64,000 nucleotides of DNA from Euonymus europaeus (taxonomy: Eukaryota > Streptophyta > Magnoliopsida > Celastrales > Celastraceae). Location: positions 5,270,001 to 5,334,000 of the forward strand of contig OY756970.1 of the NCBI GenBank assembly GCA_963580455.1. Reading direction: 5' to 3'. Every line of letters starts with the position of its first letter. Within the stretch, counting starts at the first letter, position 1. Both the position numbers and the translations under genes were made by a program. This document shows positions 37,101 through 50,100 of this stretch, in pieces. The notes below the pieces were generated by a model, which was not told the DNA's origin, made no database searches, and saw nothing but the letters and a program-made list of their open reading frames with translations.

Positions 37101-39850
37101 TGGTATTAAAAAGCTTAATTTCTGGTGAAATGTGTACAATTTCTACCCTTTTGGTTGTATATGTGCACAGGTACTAAGGATTGACAAGAATCAACAAAAC
37201 TGAACTTTGCGAGACATTTGCAGCCTGAGTGCGGCCGCAGGATGCGTGATTGATTCTTTACGTAATAACGTGCTGATGTGGCAGATGAGGGTTGGACCGT
37301 TGATTCCTTACTTAAGCTCAAAACCCTAGGAAACAAAAACACACCGGAGATTGGGGAGACAACAGAGAGCAAGAAAGCAAAGAAACCAAGTGCAGCTAGG
37401 ATTGTGAGCAATCAACAGCAAGGCTTGGGCATGATCTCCTTCCATCTTTCTGAGTATTAAACATTGATTATTGAGTATTATGTTGGATTTTATTATTAGT
37501 ATGAGTAGCTAAATTCTTTTCTAGCTAGGTTTGTTAAGTTCTTGTACCAAAACCTTATGCACAAATTAATTGACAATCAGACTGAGTTTAATTTACTATT
37601 CTCTGGATTTCAAGTAATTACTTATTATTTTGTATGTCTGATCAACATCTTAATTTTAGGTATTGTTAGTTAAACATATTTGGCTGACCATGACTTGATG
37701 TTTGACAAAGTCACAGAGGCTTGCCTGAGATCCAAGTTTTGGCAATAGTAAACATAATCAATTGGGTGATAGATTGTGACACTAGGTTTTGCGTTTGTCG
37801 ATTTCCTAGTGCTCATGCTTGTCTTAGGATGCTCTTAGGAGAGACCAAACCAAAATGCCTTTGATAAGAAAAGATCTTGCAACTGGACCAAAGTCAGGAT
37901 CGTTGTTTGAGGGAATTTAGTTGGTTGTGACTAGACCAAGTCCATTTGATTGACCTACCAGAGAGCGATGAATGCTATATTCCACAACATGATCGAGCAC
38001 TTCTTATAGGTGTATATAGACGATATTGTCATCGAATTCAAGAAATCTATTGATCATATCACACACTTATATAAAAGTTTTGACAGATTGAGACTACATC
38101 AATTGTAACTCAACCAGCGCAAGTGCGCATTTTAGCAGTAAAGGCTGGGAAATTTATAGACGCTCTGATTTACCAAAGAGGAGTGGAAGTGGATAAGAAT
38201 AAAGTCAGAACAATCATGAATGTAGCTACACTCAAAAACAAAAAAGTGTTACAACATTTTCTCAACAAGGTAAACTATTTGAGACGATTCATATCTAACC
38301 TAATTGGAAAAAATGAAGCATTTCCAAATCTGTTGAAACTCAAGAGCAAATCATAGTTCAATTGAGAGTCTAAACATGAAGAATCCCTTTGAAAAATCAA
38401 GGGATATCTTTATGATCAACCCGTGTTGGACCCCCAAATTCAATGAAGACCATAGAAGTTGTACGTATCAGCATCTTATGATCCCTTAGGATGTTTGATG
38501 GCATAAGACAATGACCAAGGAAAAAAGCAAGCTATCTATTATGTATATTGTAGATGTCAGGAAGATCTAACTCACACGATCATTATAGTGGAGAAGTGCT
38601 AACACCCATTAATCAAAGAGAGGAATGCCAATATAAATGCTGAATGTAGATAATCTAGCAGCTGATTGGAAGTAGACGATTATAGAGTATTTGGAGAATT
38701 AAAATCTCAAAACATCTAGAATGGTTAGAATACATGCTCAGAAATATGTGTTGATTGAAGGTGAATGTTATAAACAAGGGTGTGACAGTCTACTCTTATG
38801 ATGTCTAAATTTTATAGATAATAAACATATATTAAGACAAGTGCATGAGGGAATGTGTGGAGCCCACCATGCAGGAATTAAGATGTGTTGGCTGATAAAA
38901 GGGGATGATTATTTCTGGTCTACGATCTTGAAAGATTGCATCAAATATGTGAAGGGATGCAAGCAATGCCAATGATTTAGAAGCATTCAAAAGATCCATG
39001 TTACTGAAACTCACATGATTGTCAAGACATGACCTTTCTAGAGCTGGGCCGTTGACATAATTTGTAAGATTCAGCTAGTTTCTTCTAATATTCATTCTTT
39101 CCTCTTGATTGCAACATACTATTTCACAAAATGTGTGGAGGACATTCCAAAGAAGAAGGTGGAACAAAATGAAGTGGTGTAATTTGTCAAAGAAGACCTA
39201 ATATTTCGCTTGGAATCCTATAATCCATCATTACTGACAAAGACACAATGTTTACTGGAGATGAGTTTAGAACATTTACTTAAGATTTCGAAATAAAGCT
39301 GATCAACTCAATTCCGTATTATCCTCAAGCTAACGCTCAAGGAGAGGTAAGCAAAAAAATCCTCATCAACATGTTGGAGAAGATGAAAAAAGGTAATCCT
39401 AGATCATGAAAAATTCTTCTTGAAATTCTTTGGGCGTACAGAACAACGAATCGATCAAACACCGACACGAGTCTGCTTAATATGACATATGGACATGATG
39501 TCGTACTGCCAATGGAGGTGGCCATCCCATCTCTAAAAGTGTCAAGACAAAGTATGTTGAATGTAAAAGATAAAAATTGTATTCAGGCCTTCAACATAAT
39601 GCTGGTTCAGAAAAAGAAGATTGTTAGGGCCTACAACAAAAGGTTGAGGTAAAAGACCTTTCATGGAGTATAATTGTTATGGAAAGCTATGCTACCATCG
39701 GGCACCAAAAATCGTGAGTGGGTCAAATGGTTCCCTTATTGGAAGGGACGTTTCAAAATTCATAAATTATTGAAATGAAATGCATACTAGCTCAGCATTC
39801 TAAAAGATTAGCCATATAGAAAGTTCATCAACGACAAATTTCTCAAAGGA
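34110..39850 (+). pseudogene. Decayed Ty3/gypsy gag-pol, Tat/Ogre-like
   Basis: Read across many stops and frameshifts, the order is gag, protease, RT, RNase H, integrase. Gag (34110-35290) has STVEHIGRFTVQCNK (with a local 34-bp duplication at 34284-34350) and DHKLPIKEELKGKTYC. A TRNQKRRLQRQNLVAKYK phrase lies near 35365. The aspartic protease has MVLVDNGSAVN and HTLLGRDC (35890-36236). RT starts near 36870 with ANMLINDAS, has ILSMLDAYFGYNQIF and FGLKNAR, is interrupted at 37075-37950, then resumes with QRAMNAIFHNM and VYIDDIVI. RNase H/linker follows to 38400. Integrase has VHEGMCGAHHAGIKM, KGCKQCQ, YFTKCVED and, near 39490, YGHDVVLPMEV. Both LTRs are lost or unrecognised. Confidence 0.85.
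37075..37950. mobile_element. 876-bp insertion in the gypsy RT, class unknown
   Basis: The RT frame stops at 37074 and resumes after 37957. A 7-bp direct repeat, TGACCTA, lies on both sides (37068-37074, 37951-37957). The insert begins TTAGGTGTTAAAAAGCACCTAA, a short hairpin. Its content (a TTTAAGCTC/AAACCCTAGG leader-like stretch and later AT-rich sequence) resembles a solo LTR, but the ends are not a clean TG...CA and there are no inverted termini. A 60-codon open frame at 37278-37460 is not recognised. Confidence 0.55.
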
Positions 39851-41477
39851 TACTTTCCCACTATATGGGAAAGAAATCCTTCTACTCAAAATAGCATATA
39901 ACGTGGGCCAACACATGGCTCAGTAGCTTATCTAATGACAAAAGATTGTGTAATATCAAAGATAAATTACTTAATAAAAATACCGATCTATGGCCGGTAA
40001 GTTCTCACAACAACCAATGCTAGAAATCGCATGTCAATATGCAAGTTCTTCCTCTCCCAATTACCAAACCCAAACATAAATAATCATCCGAATCATGGCA
40101 AACAATTTAGAAGCATTAAGAACAAAATTTCTAGATAAACATTTTATCAATCAATTGGGCATGATCAAATATCAAGCATAGCATAAAAGTAAAAAATCCA
40201 TCTCCCCTCTAGAATGAGAGGTTTAGTTCAACATCAATACAAGGAATCCATGGAAAGTAATTGAACAAACATCAAAGAGACTCAATCTAGAGAGAGAAGG
40301 AAATGAAAACTCTAGCAAGATGTCTAAAGCCTTGATCTTGCCCTCCTCAATCTCCTCTTTGATCTAGCTCTTCTCCTCTTTGATCTAGCTCTTCTTCTTA
40401 CGTCAAAATCGCCCAAAATCGTCTCAATGTAGCTCTCCTTTGAAAAGAAATCAAAATCCTCTCAAAATAAGAATTATAAGGTTTTAAAATTTTTCTGTTG
40501 AGATGCAGTGCCTAGTTCTAGCAATATAGCACCCAACTCTCTAGTACTTTACTTGAGTGACACTTTTTTGAGCACTGCTGTTTTTCTCTTGGATGACATC
40601 TTTCTAGCACTACAACTCTCAATTTTGGCACTACAGTACTGAATTGCTTCTTTTCCCCTTGATTTTTCTTAATTCTACCCTTTCTCTGATGTACCAGCAA
40701 TGAGTGAAACAAGTTCTATTAAATATCAAATTCTCATGCAAAAATTATTCCAAATATGAGCAATATAGCTCTCAAAAGACACTATGGATGCTACACATCA
40801 AACAACCCCAAACTTAAGATTTGGTTGTCCTGAGCAAACCAACTAATGTGAACATGAGTATAAAGAGTCTTGCCTGCCAATTGGTCTTACATAAAGCTTT
40901 ATGCATAACACAAAGAAACTGCAAACAATTGATACTAAAATTTCAACTCACACAAATCAATCCACCTCACTTTTGATTCTGTGAGTGTGTGAGTGTGTTA
41001 CTATTTATGCTTGGTTGTTCAACCTGGATTGGTTTATGCACATGAGAGTGTTAATGCAAGACCTTTATTTCATGAATGAATATTTTGTTCTTCTCCATAT
41101 TCTTTCTTTTCATATCCATCTCCACTTAATGTAAGGAAATACAAAGTCAAGAATCAATAGAACTTTTACAAGCTTGTAGCGTAAGGTTAAGAGGAATGGT
41201 ATGATAAAATGTCATTTAAATGACAAAATGCACACTAAGCACTTGGGACATCGTAGGATTCACAGAAAAAATACACCCATCCCATAAAAAGCATTGAAGC
41301 TCCACAAAAAATTCTCTCAATGACAAAACACCCTCTAATTACTCATTATTTATGCCCCTTTCTTTTTTCTCTTCTTTTTTCTATATTGAAGAAAGCAAAC
41401 ACCACTAAACTTATTTCTTTTAGACACTCGGGATTGCAATGTTTTACATTCTTCTCATACATATATATACATATCTA

Positions 41478-41523
<46 letters not shown>

Positions 41524-42530
41524 AACAAAACTCAACCACAATATAAAAGTACCCTATCTTTCCATTCACACCTATACTCCACTTAACTTATTATCAAAGC
41601 ACGTGTAAAAGAATGTATTCGACAATACCCACGGTGTTCAAAGTGCAGGATAAGAAAGTGGATAAAAATAAATAAGTTGATATGGCTCAGAGTGTGGTTA
41701 ACAAATAAATGGCTTAAGGCTCATAAGGGGTAACTAGCGATAATATGTTTAAAGTTGGCTAGAAATGCTCAAACGCATAAATAAAGATGGGCTAAATCAT
41801 TTTCTCAACACAATATTCCCTAGGATTTCATTTTAAAGGATTATCAAACAAGTTCTAGAGATACAATGAGAGTACAAAAATTCAACTCAAAATCACATAA
41901 ACGGTCTCTAAGTACAAAGCCAATCAAGCAGTCATATTATTGTGCTCAAAATTTTGGGATAATCTCAAGTTCAACAGAATAATTTCGTAATTCAAGCAAG
42001 AAGATCAATATTATTTAACACTCAACAAAGGTTATAGGCTTAGCTAAAAAATATACAATATGAAGCAGGCAAGAACATACTCAATAAAATATAATAAGTT
42101 TCACGTAGAAACAAAAAAGTATATACAAAAGAAGCATTACATAACCATCCATGCACAAGAACAAAATGTATGCCCTCCCAAACTTAAAACAAACATTGTC
42201 CACACTGTACCATCATTGAATCTTGGTAGCCAAAGGATTCAATGTCATTTTTCGCAGGCCATCACATTGGATCTTTAGTCCTACCCTTATGTCCTCCCAC
42301 GTTTTCTATTAAAGATAGCTAATATGTAAGCACTCTAAAAGCTAATGAAGCAAAATAAGCTCACGTCATCAACACATCAAATAATCAGCACAGTTACATA
42401 AATGATAAGAAACCCGAGGGCAGGTGTTAAAATCAACACAAAACATAACACCACGCATCAAACCATTATACAGTTTGAAACTATTCACTTCTAATGATAG
42501 AAATTAATAATTCTAATTGATTCATAAATT
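39851..42530. other. Unassigned; possible minus-strand gypsy 3' region and LTR
   Basis: On the minus strand AAATCTTAAGTTTGGGG is followed by TTGTTTGATG at about 40804, which looks like a polypurine tract and LTR start; the LTR would run down towards 40000. A similar phrase, TTTTAAGTTTGGGAGGG, occurs near 42175. A 21-bp CTCCTCTTTGATCTAGCTCTT duplication lies at about 40350-40395. No coding frame was recognised. Confidence 0.35.
41457..41523. repeat. ATAC/AT microsatellite
   Basis: A CATA tetranucleotide run passes into an AT dinucleotide run. It yields a tyrosine/isoleucine/histidine-rich spurious frame. Confidence 0.9.
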
Positions 42531-42534
42531 AAGG

Positions 42535-43490
42535 GATTAATGCTACTATTGATCCCCCAAAGATGGTTCGTATTTCATTTTAGTCATCAAAATTACAAAA
42601 GAAAAAATCCCTTTTACAATCTAAAGTATAAAATTGTTTCAAGTTGCAACACTGTCAGTGTTTTACGATTTCGGTCAGAAAATTTGTCTGTGGCAATTTT
42701 TAATTATTTTAAAAATAAAAAAACATGTGACAAATTGGTTGCCTTACATTTGTAATGAGATAAAAAAAAAAGTTAAAAACAAAATAAAAGATAAGGAAAA
42801 TTTTTAAAAAAATTGTGACAAATTCCTTCGTCTGCACACCGTCTCTCTCTTCCACCTCCTCACGAACAGCGAAGTATGTGATCTCGACCTATGATTGTCG
42901 ACGGAATCCTCTGCAGCTACTAGAATCGAGGTTCCAAACACGAAATCGTGGCTCTCAATCTTCATCTGTGACCTCTCTTTCTCTGCACGCCACCACACCA
43001 ACACACCATCTCTCTTCCACCTCCTCATGACAGCGGAGTACGTGATCTCGACCTATAATTGTCGCCAGAACCCTCCGCAACTACTAGAGTTGAGGCTCCA
43101 AACATGAAATCGTGACTCATGGTGCAAGTCTTCGCAGAGTGTAGTAATTATTGGTGCTCATGGTGCAAGCCTTTGTGGAGTGAATTGTAATTCCTCTTAC
43201 GATACTCTCTCTGCTCTTTATAACAAAGATGGGTTCTGCCATAGGGAAGGAGAATGCAACTGATGCTCTAGGGAGGAGGAAGAGGATTGGACTATCAAAA
43301 TGAATCATTTTTTTTTTACTTTTGGTGGCTAAAATCAAACACTACCCGAGTTGACTGCCTGAATTGCCAAATATTTTCCCGAAGGCATGCACATATTGAA
43401 ACAATTTTCCACTCTGGACTATCAAAGTGAAATTTTTTTGACTTTCGATGACTAAAATCAAACACAACCCATAAGTTAAGTACTCACTGG
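42535..43490. repeat. Diverged DNA-element-like repeat with internal duplications
   Basis: The left edge has TTTCATTTTAGTCATCAAAA and the right edge, in reverse, TTGATTTTAGTCATCGAAAG, a diverged inverted pair. Inside, CTCTTCCACCTCCTCA...GTGATCTCGACCTAT is present twice (from 42850 and 43011). GGACTATCAAARTGAA...GACTAAAATCAAACAC is also present twice (43274 and 43421). No coding frame or target duplication was found. Confidence 0.45.
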
Positions 43491-44172
43491 ATAAACATCA
43501 AACTGTACACCATCTCACCTTATCACAATTTTATTATTGACATGCCAAACCATTTTTATCAACACCTCATCTCACCTTAATTTTTCTACCTCACCTTAGT
43601 AGTTCAAAACTCAAAGCACTCCCAAATAAACTAATTATTAATACGAGGAACAATTTTTTTTCCAGTCCGTCCAACGAGGTAGATATACATGTTCTTAAAG
43701 AAATATAGATCCCCAGTAGAAAAGTTAATCTTGTACAAGTCTCAGGTAAACTATCGTTACCACATAGTAATTCTTTTTTCCTGTTGAAAATCATTAAAGG
43801 AATCACTTACAAGACCAAATAGTAACTACAATGGAGTGAACAGAATCCCATATCAAATATTCAGTACTACGCATGATATGGCTACAGTTATGTTCTACAT
43901 CTCGCAATATGGATGGGAACTATCGTTACCACAGCACAGAAACAAAGACTACCTAAAATCTTCAATACTCCAGCAAGTTTGGTATATTAAAGCCATATTT
44001 CTTTGGCTTGACAAAAACAAGAAAGAGAATGTCCTTGAGTAGATTTATCGTGCGGTGTGAACCTCAAACGGCAGTCACAAATCTAGCTGCCACAATTGGG
44101 GGAAAAAAGAATTAGTAAGCAGCACAGAATTTAATAGAGCCATATAAAATAGTAAGTTAGCATTAAACTATA

Positions 44173-47100
44173 TCATCCATGAAGGGGCACTGCAGGACAT
44201 ATGATGTAAAATCCCTGTGCAAGCATCAGAAATTGAGAGAAGTAAAAGATGTACCATTTTTTGCTCCCTTCACCATTGAATTCAGTGATGAGATCTTCCA
44301 GTTCTGCAATTATAGCTCTATAACAAAATTGATATTGCTCCTGGAAAACAAGTCGATCAAAATTAGAAAGTATAAGCACGGTAAAAGGGACCAGCAACTA
44401 CCCCTCGGGGTTATGACATGCAGTGAAACAATATTCCAATGCCTACCAAGTGTAAAGAGACAATTTCCAATTATAACAATCTAGATCAATAGAAAAAAAG
44501 CCAAAATGAAAACATAGACATTGTCGGAATAATAATGAAACAAACACTCCTACAGGATGGCCTAAGCAGTAAAGCAAACTTGAGAGACCTTCAAACAAAA
44601 TCTAGCCCAAATAGTTGCTCTAAATTATATTTCTTCTTCCCATGAACTTGCGACTTGACAATTCTTTGATCTGGTTATTTACTCTATCGCAAAATAATTA
44701 CTTACTCCATCGCAAAATAATCGATTTGTTGTGACCATCATAAAAAAGTTACCTCTCATACATTTTTTTCTTCTTTTGGAAATGAGTACCCCACCTCATT
44801 TTGACAGTAGAATGAGGGTAGACAAATAGTAGCAGAGAATAATTAAAAACTCATATAGCCAAGTGGAATTCATAAGTTTTCAGAAATTGTTCAACTTTAA
44901 AAACACTAATGCACAGATGCACAATAACAAAATCTGTTACCCCTATCATGCAATGGCTTTTAGGATTTGGAAAGAGGGGAACGACAATGAAAATTCACAA
45001 GCAGTGCTGAAGCACCCTCACTTAGTAACCGGTGCCCTATACACATCAGTATTACATATACACTTCACTATAAAATTTATTGACTTTTACCAACATAAAC
45101 TGTAACTTCCTTCAACCTCCAAAACCAGTCTCATGGTCTTATCCCCAAAATGATTTACTCTAAATTAAACTAAATGGTTGTCACAGAATCTCTAATACGG
45201 TCTTAAAATGCGGACTGATCCTATGGACTTCTATTTCCGCCGTCCGATACATCTCACAGTCATACGCGTAGTCTAGATCTCTGTCTCCTAAAAACCCAAC
45301 GACCAGTTCTCTGTCCCGGACGAAACCCCTACGCAACCACCATCACGAACCCATCTCTGCCTGCCCACCTCCGATGAACCTACCTCTCTATCTCCTAAAA
45401 ACCCCCATACCCGAGCTTTGTTCCAGACCGGCAACGATTCAATGGAGATGAAGAGATGGTTCAGAGACGTTTTGATTTGGGAGGAATCGAAAAGAATATG
45501 AAGAAGAGTTTTAAAGAGCTTGATAAGATTCTTGATGATGCAGCAATGCTCTTAATTGGAGGTGAATGTGAATTGTATTTTCTTTGCTGGATATGCCATG
45601 GCTTGGGTAGGATCCTCTTAGATCTGCTAGGGTTTTATGGCTTGGGTGCGCTCCATGGTTTGTAAATCTTTGTCGAAGGTCCATATGGGGAAAATCACTA
45701 CTGTTGCAAATTAAATCGAGCTGAAGCCATGGTACTTGGAGAAGAAACATGGGTCAAAGAGATTCATTGTGGATGGCAAAGCAGTGGATATTTTCTGGGT
45801 TTGGTAGCAAGAACCAGGAGGGATTTTTTAGAGAGAGGGGCAGACAGGGTGGGTTTCGACACAAGTGAGAGTCTTTGAATTTCAGAGGAGATGAGAGTCG
45901 GAGTGTAAGTGTTGATCTAAACCGTTAGATCAATCGCAAGATATAAATTAGAAGTCCGTAAATTGAGTCAGTAAAATCAGTCCACACTAGAGAAAACCAC
46001 ATTGTTGTCATATGAACATAAGGGTCAAAAAAGAGCTGACAGTTGGTTTAGTAGATTTTTTAAATACGTTATCTCAGATATGCATGACAAACATAAGAAC
46101 AAGACCAAACTATTCAACTACGATACAGAAAGACAAACATGCCCATTAATAATGTAAAATTGAAATCTACAATTAGGAAATAAAAATATACACAACCAAA
46201 AAACAACATCAAATAACCAATGAGACACAAAGACACTTACAGTGTAATGAGTAACAACAATGAATCACACAGAATAAAATAGTGCCCATGTGAAAAATCC
46301 ACAGCAATCAAGAATGAAGAATTTAAACAGCTGTCAGAAAACTACGTCCAGCCAAAAACTCACCAACCAAGAAGTGAAATTCGAGGAAAACGGTATGGTT
46401 AGCAGGATCATATGAATCACAAGTAGACAGGATTTCTCTCAAAGTACCCCGAGAAACCAAAGCAACAAAGGGGATAATTTACGGGGGAAAGAGATCTTTC
46501 ACAGCAATAGTGAACTGTGAGGAAAATCCCAGAGAAAATAATCAATTCATCATATCTAAAATGTGGAGGTCCACAGTCCAACTCAGTTTCCAGAAACTTG
46601 AAACTCAGAGGATGGACATCAAACATAAAAGGACCACAACAATCAAGGAGAGCTTTAAATTGCTCAAGACACGCATTTCAACATGTCAGCACACCGCCAG
46701 ATTCCACACCACACACGAGGCTCCTCAAATTCTCAAGTAAGATGCTGAGAGGTTAACGCAGTCAGACCAAGTCTGAGATAAGCAGTGGCCAGATTTCCCT
46801 GATTCGGTAATCCTTGCCCCATGTATTAATGTTCAATGCTTATATGCCCTCAGAAGTATGATCTTACATGTAAAATAATCAACAATTGGTATGGAAAATA
46901 GAAATAGCTTCGACAGTAAAATACATTTGTTACAATTAGAGTTCTTCCCTCCACAAAAGCAATCATTTTTTCGACAAAAAATAAAGAAAGAACTGAAACA
47001 GGTAAGGAAAGAATTAAGAGGAAACAATGTAAGGCCCCATGGTTGCATAAGACTTATTCTTTTGCAGGATGATTCCAAAATGGAAACATGGATTGTAAAT

Positions 47101-50100
47101 AATGATGGAAAACAATCAACCATTTATAGCTCCCTACCCCACATGACAAAATAAACCAAGACTGCATGATTATGATAATCCATCTTTTGCAACAGAAAAC
47201 AAACGAATTAAAATTAATAGAAATGTATTTAATAAATTGAAAGTGTGTGACGACATTCATGAATTGAATAAATTCTGACAAAAATAAGCATGTGCCATTT
47301 TGTTTAGGTTGGTTTCCAGATCCAATGCTTTAACAGTTTAACTGAAACAAACTTCCTTTTGCTTCGCGATAGTGACTGAGGGGCAAGTCACCCAGTGCAT
47401 GATTAGAACTAAGACTCTGATTAGCACTTCATGCAATCAAATGGAAAAAATAACAGTGGGAAACTACGTAAAACCAATGCTTCTGTGATGATTTATTAGG
47501 AAATTTCTCACACGTAATAAAAAATTTAAAGGATGCCAAAGGTTTTAGATAAATTACTTCCAAACAACTCAGTGAAAATAATTAAAGCTAAGAAGACTTA
47601 TAGAAATAATCTCCCTCGCTCTATCAAATTGCCAGATACTGCAAATTGAATGCACACAAGCATTCCAATTTCCAACGCACAACTACAAGTTCAAACCCAC
47701 GAGAATAAGGAGATCTATGCTTCTAGTGCTTACACAGAGCACAAGATATATGCCTCAAGATGGCAATCTAAATTGGGTCTCTTTAAAATTTCTAACAATA
47801 TACACACAAATTAGTTAGTCAAGTTGTTACCATAATCAGGAACTTGCACCTAAACTTGCAGGTCACATAATCACACAGTAGAGAATAATAACTAAAAACA
47901 ATGTTTTGGACCAAGAAGAGAAACGTACCATGGTTTGAACCATTCCAACTCGCTGAGACCTAAATATGGCCACAGTATTAGCAATATCTAGAGCGGACAT
48001 GTCACCAACAAGAATTCTCTGGATTGTATTGTGAATTGTGCAGTATGTTCCAGTTCTACCGATCCCTGCACTGAGCAAGAAAGATATTGTATCAGAAATT
48101 CAGGCTGTATGAATTATTACTGAAAGGATCAAGGAACCTTAAACTTATGATAAGCTGAACCTGCAGTGCACAACTATTGGGCCTAGTTGGGGAGGCACAA
48201 TATAAATTCTTTTCAATATTTCACGCACAGCAAATGTATCTCTTGGAACTCCATGATCAGGCCATTCAGGATACTGAATATGCAAAATAGACCTAGGAGG
48301 TTCCTCTGACTGCCAAAAGTAACAGAGGGAAAATCATAATTAACAATTAAATCATTTTCAACGGTGCTGCGCTAAAGTGCCAAATAAATATAATATAATG
48401 CAAGGAAAGTACAAGACAACAAGAAAATTATTGCAACTAAGGCATCAGGCGATCAGGCCATTTACACAAGCAAATATCCATCTTCATAACATAAGACTGC
48501 AAATGAGCTATGTTATGAACCTGTAACATTTTATTGGCTTGGGCCTAGTCTAGTAGGATGGGCTTGTTTTTGGATCATGACTAATGGAGCCCATCAGGAT
48601 TAAGTATTAGAGTATAGAAACTACAGCAGGGAAGAAAAAAACTTGGTTCATTGGTCATTGGTCTGGGAGATCTTCCGATCTCAAACTCGGCTACGGAGAT
48701 GCCAATCTCAAATCCAGCAACCTATCTTTCTTCATTTTGTATTTTCCTCCTTTCTAGTTCTTTCCATTTCAATTAGTGTTTGAAAGCATTTTTTGTTCTG
48801 TTTTCTTCAATAATCAGAGTTCTAGACTCCAAATGCCCAAATAATGTCTCCAGCATAAAACCATTTTCAATGTACTAGTCAGCCATAAAATCAAGATATA
48901 TACCAATACGCCATACAAACAGACATACAGAGAGAAAATGATGGAGCTGGCTCCCCTGATGAATGGACATCATGGGATATAACCCTGACCAACATAAACA
49001 AATTACTCTAAATCGGCTTATTAAAAACCTTGTTGTACTAACTAACCAGCCTATTAAAATTAACCGCCTCCCACCACTGTGTTAAAGATAAGACAGACAT
49101 GTCTATTGAAATTAACATCAAATTCATCGGATTCGTAAGATATTGGCACTGCCTTCATTCATTGACTACAAAAAAGTGATTAGCACTTCAGTGGAGATGT
49201 TATCACCCCCTATTCAAACCTAAACTTTATTAAATCGCTCTGTCAGTTCTTCCGGCAAAAACACTTTCAGCTTTTCATCTAGTCTGTAAAAATAAAACTC
49301 CTACTCCACACTGGGGTGTGCTTTGGATCAATGTTACCAGGAACGCAGTATACTCCGGGTCATAGTACGGGAACAGGGTACGGGACTTGATTAATTTTGG
49401 TACATTGGGAAGTATACTTAATTGGTACACTAGTTGGGAACGCGGTACGGTTTGAAAAATAGTTCAAGTCACCACTAAATACCAAATGTAATGTTTCTAA
49501 CTATGTCAATATTATATTAGAGTAGTGTTACGTTAATTTTATGTTAAAATTGATCTCCATATTTTATCAATTTTAATCAATTTCTTTAATATTTCTTCTG
49601 ATCAGTAATATTTGTTTATTCATTTTGCATTTACGAAATGGCAATTCCCATGACAAATTTAATACAAAATGGCTATTCCCATTAAAAATTTAATAAATAC
49701 AAATTTTTGTTTCACAATAAACATAAAAGAATCCCAATTCCCATAGCAAAGTTTGACCTATTCCCAACACCTCAGTTAGTCTTTTCCATCTTGTCTCTCT
49801 TCTCAATGCCCCTCAACTCACAACAGCTCCTCTTAACTCTCATCTTCTCTATTCTTGGCTTCTTGCATCTGTCTCCTTATCTTCTCTATTTTAAGACTCA
49901 CATCTCATACTACGCCAAATCTATTCTTGTACCTCAATCGCCGAAAATCAGAAGGTTTCGATGCTCATCTGTGTCGATTTCGATGCCCATCTGTGCTGAT
50001 TTGGAAACTTATTGAGAATATCAGTGGCATCGACAAAAAGTGGACTGATAGCTCTAAATCTTGGCCTTAGAAGTTCTGGATCTGCACTTGATTGAAGCTG

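Noticed and set aside
41320..41586. 88-residue frame with a tyrosine/isoleucine/histidine/threonine repeat
   Set aside because: The repeat is the ATAC/AT microsatellite at 41457-41523; there is no other support for a gene.
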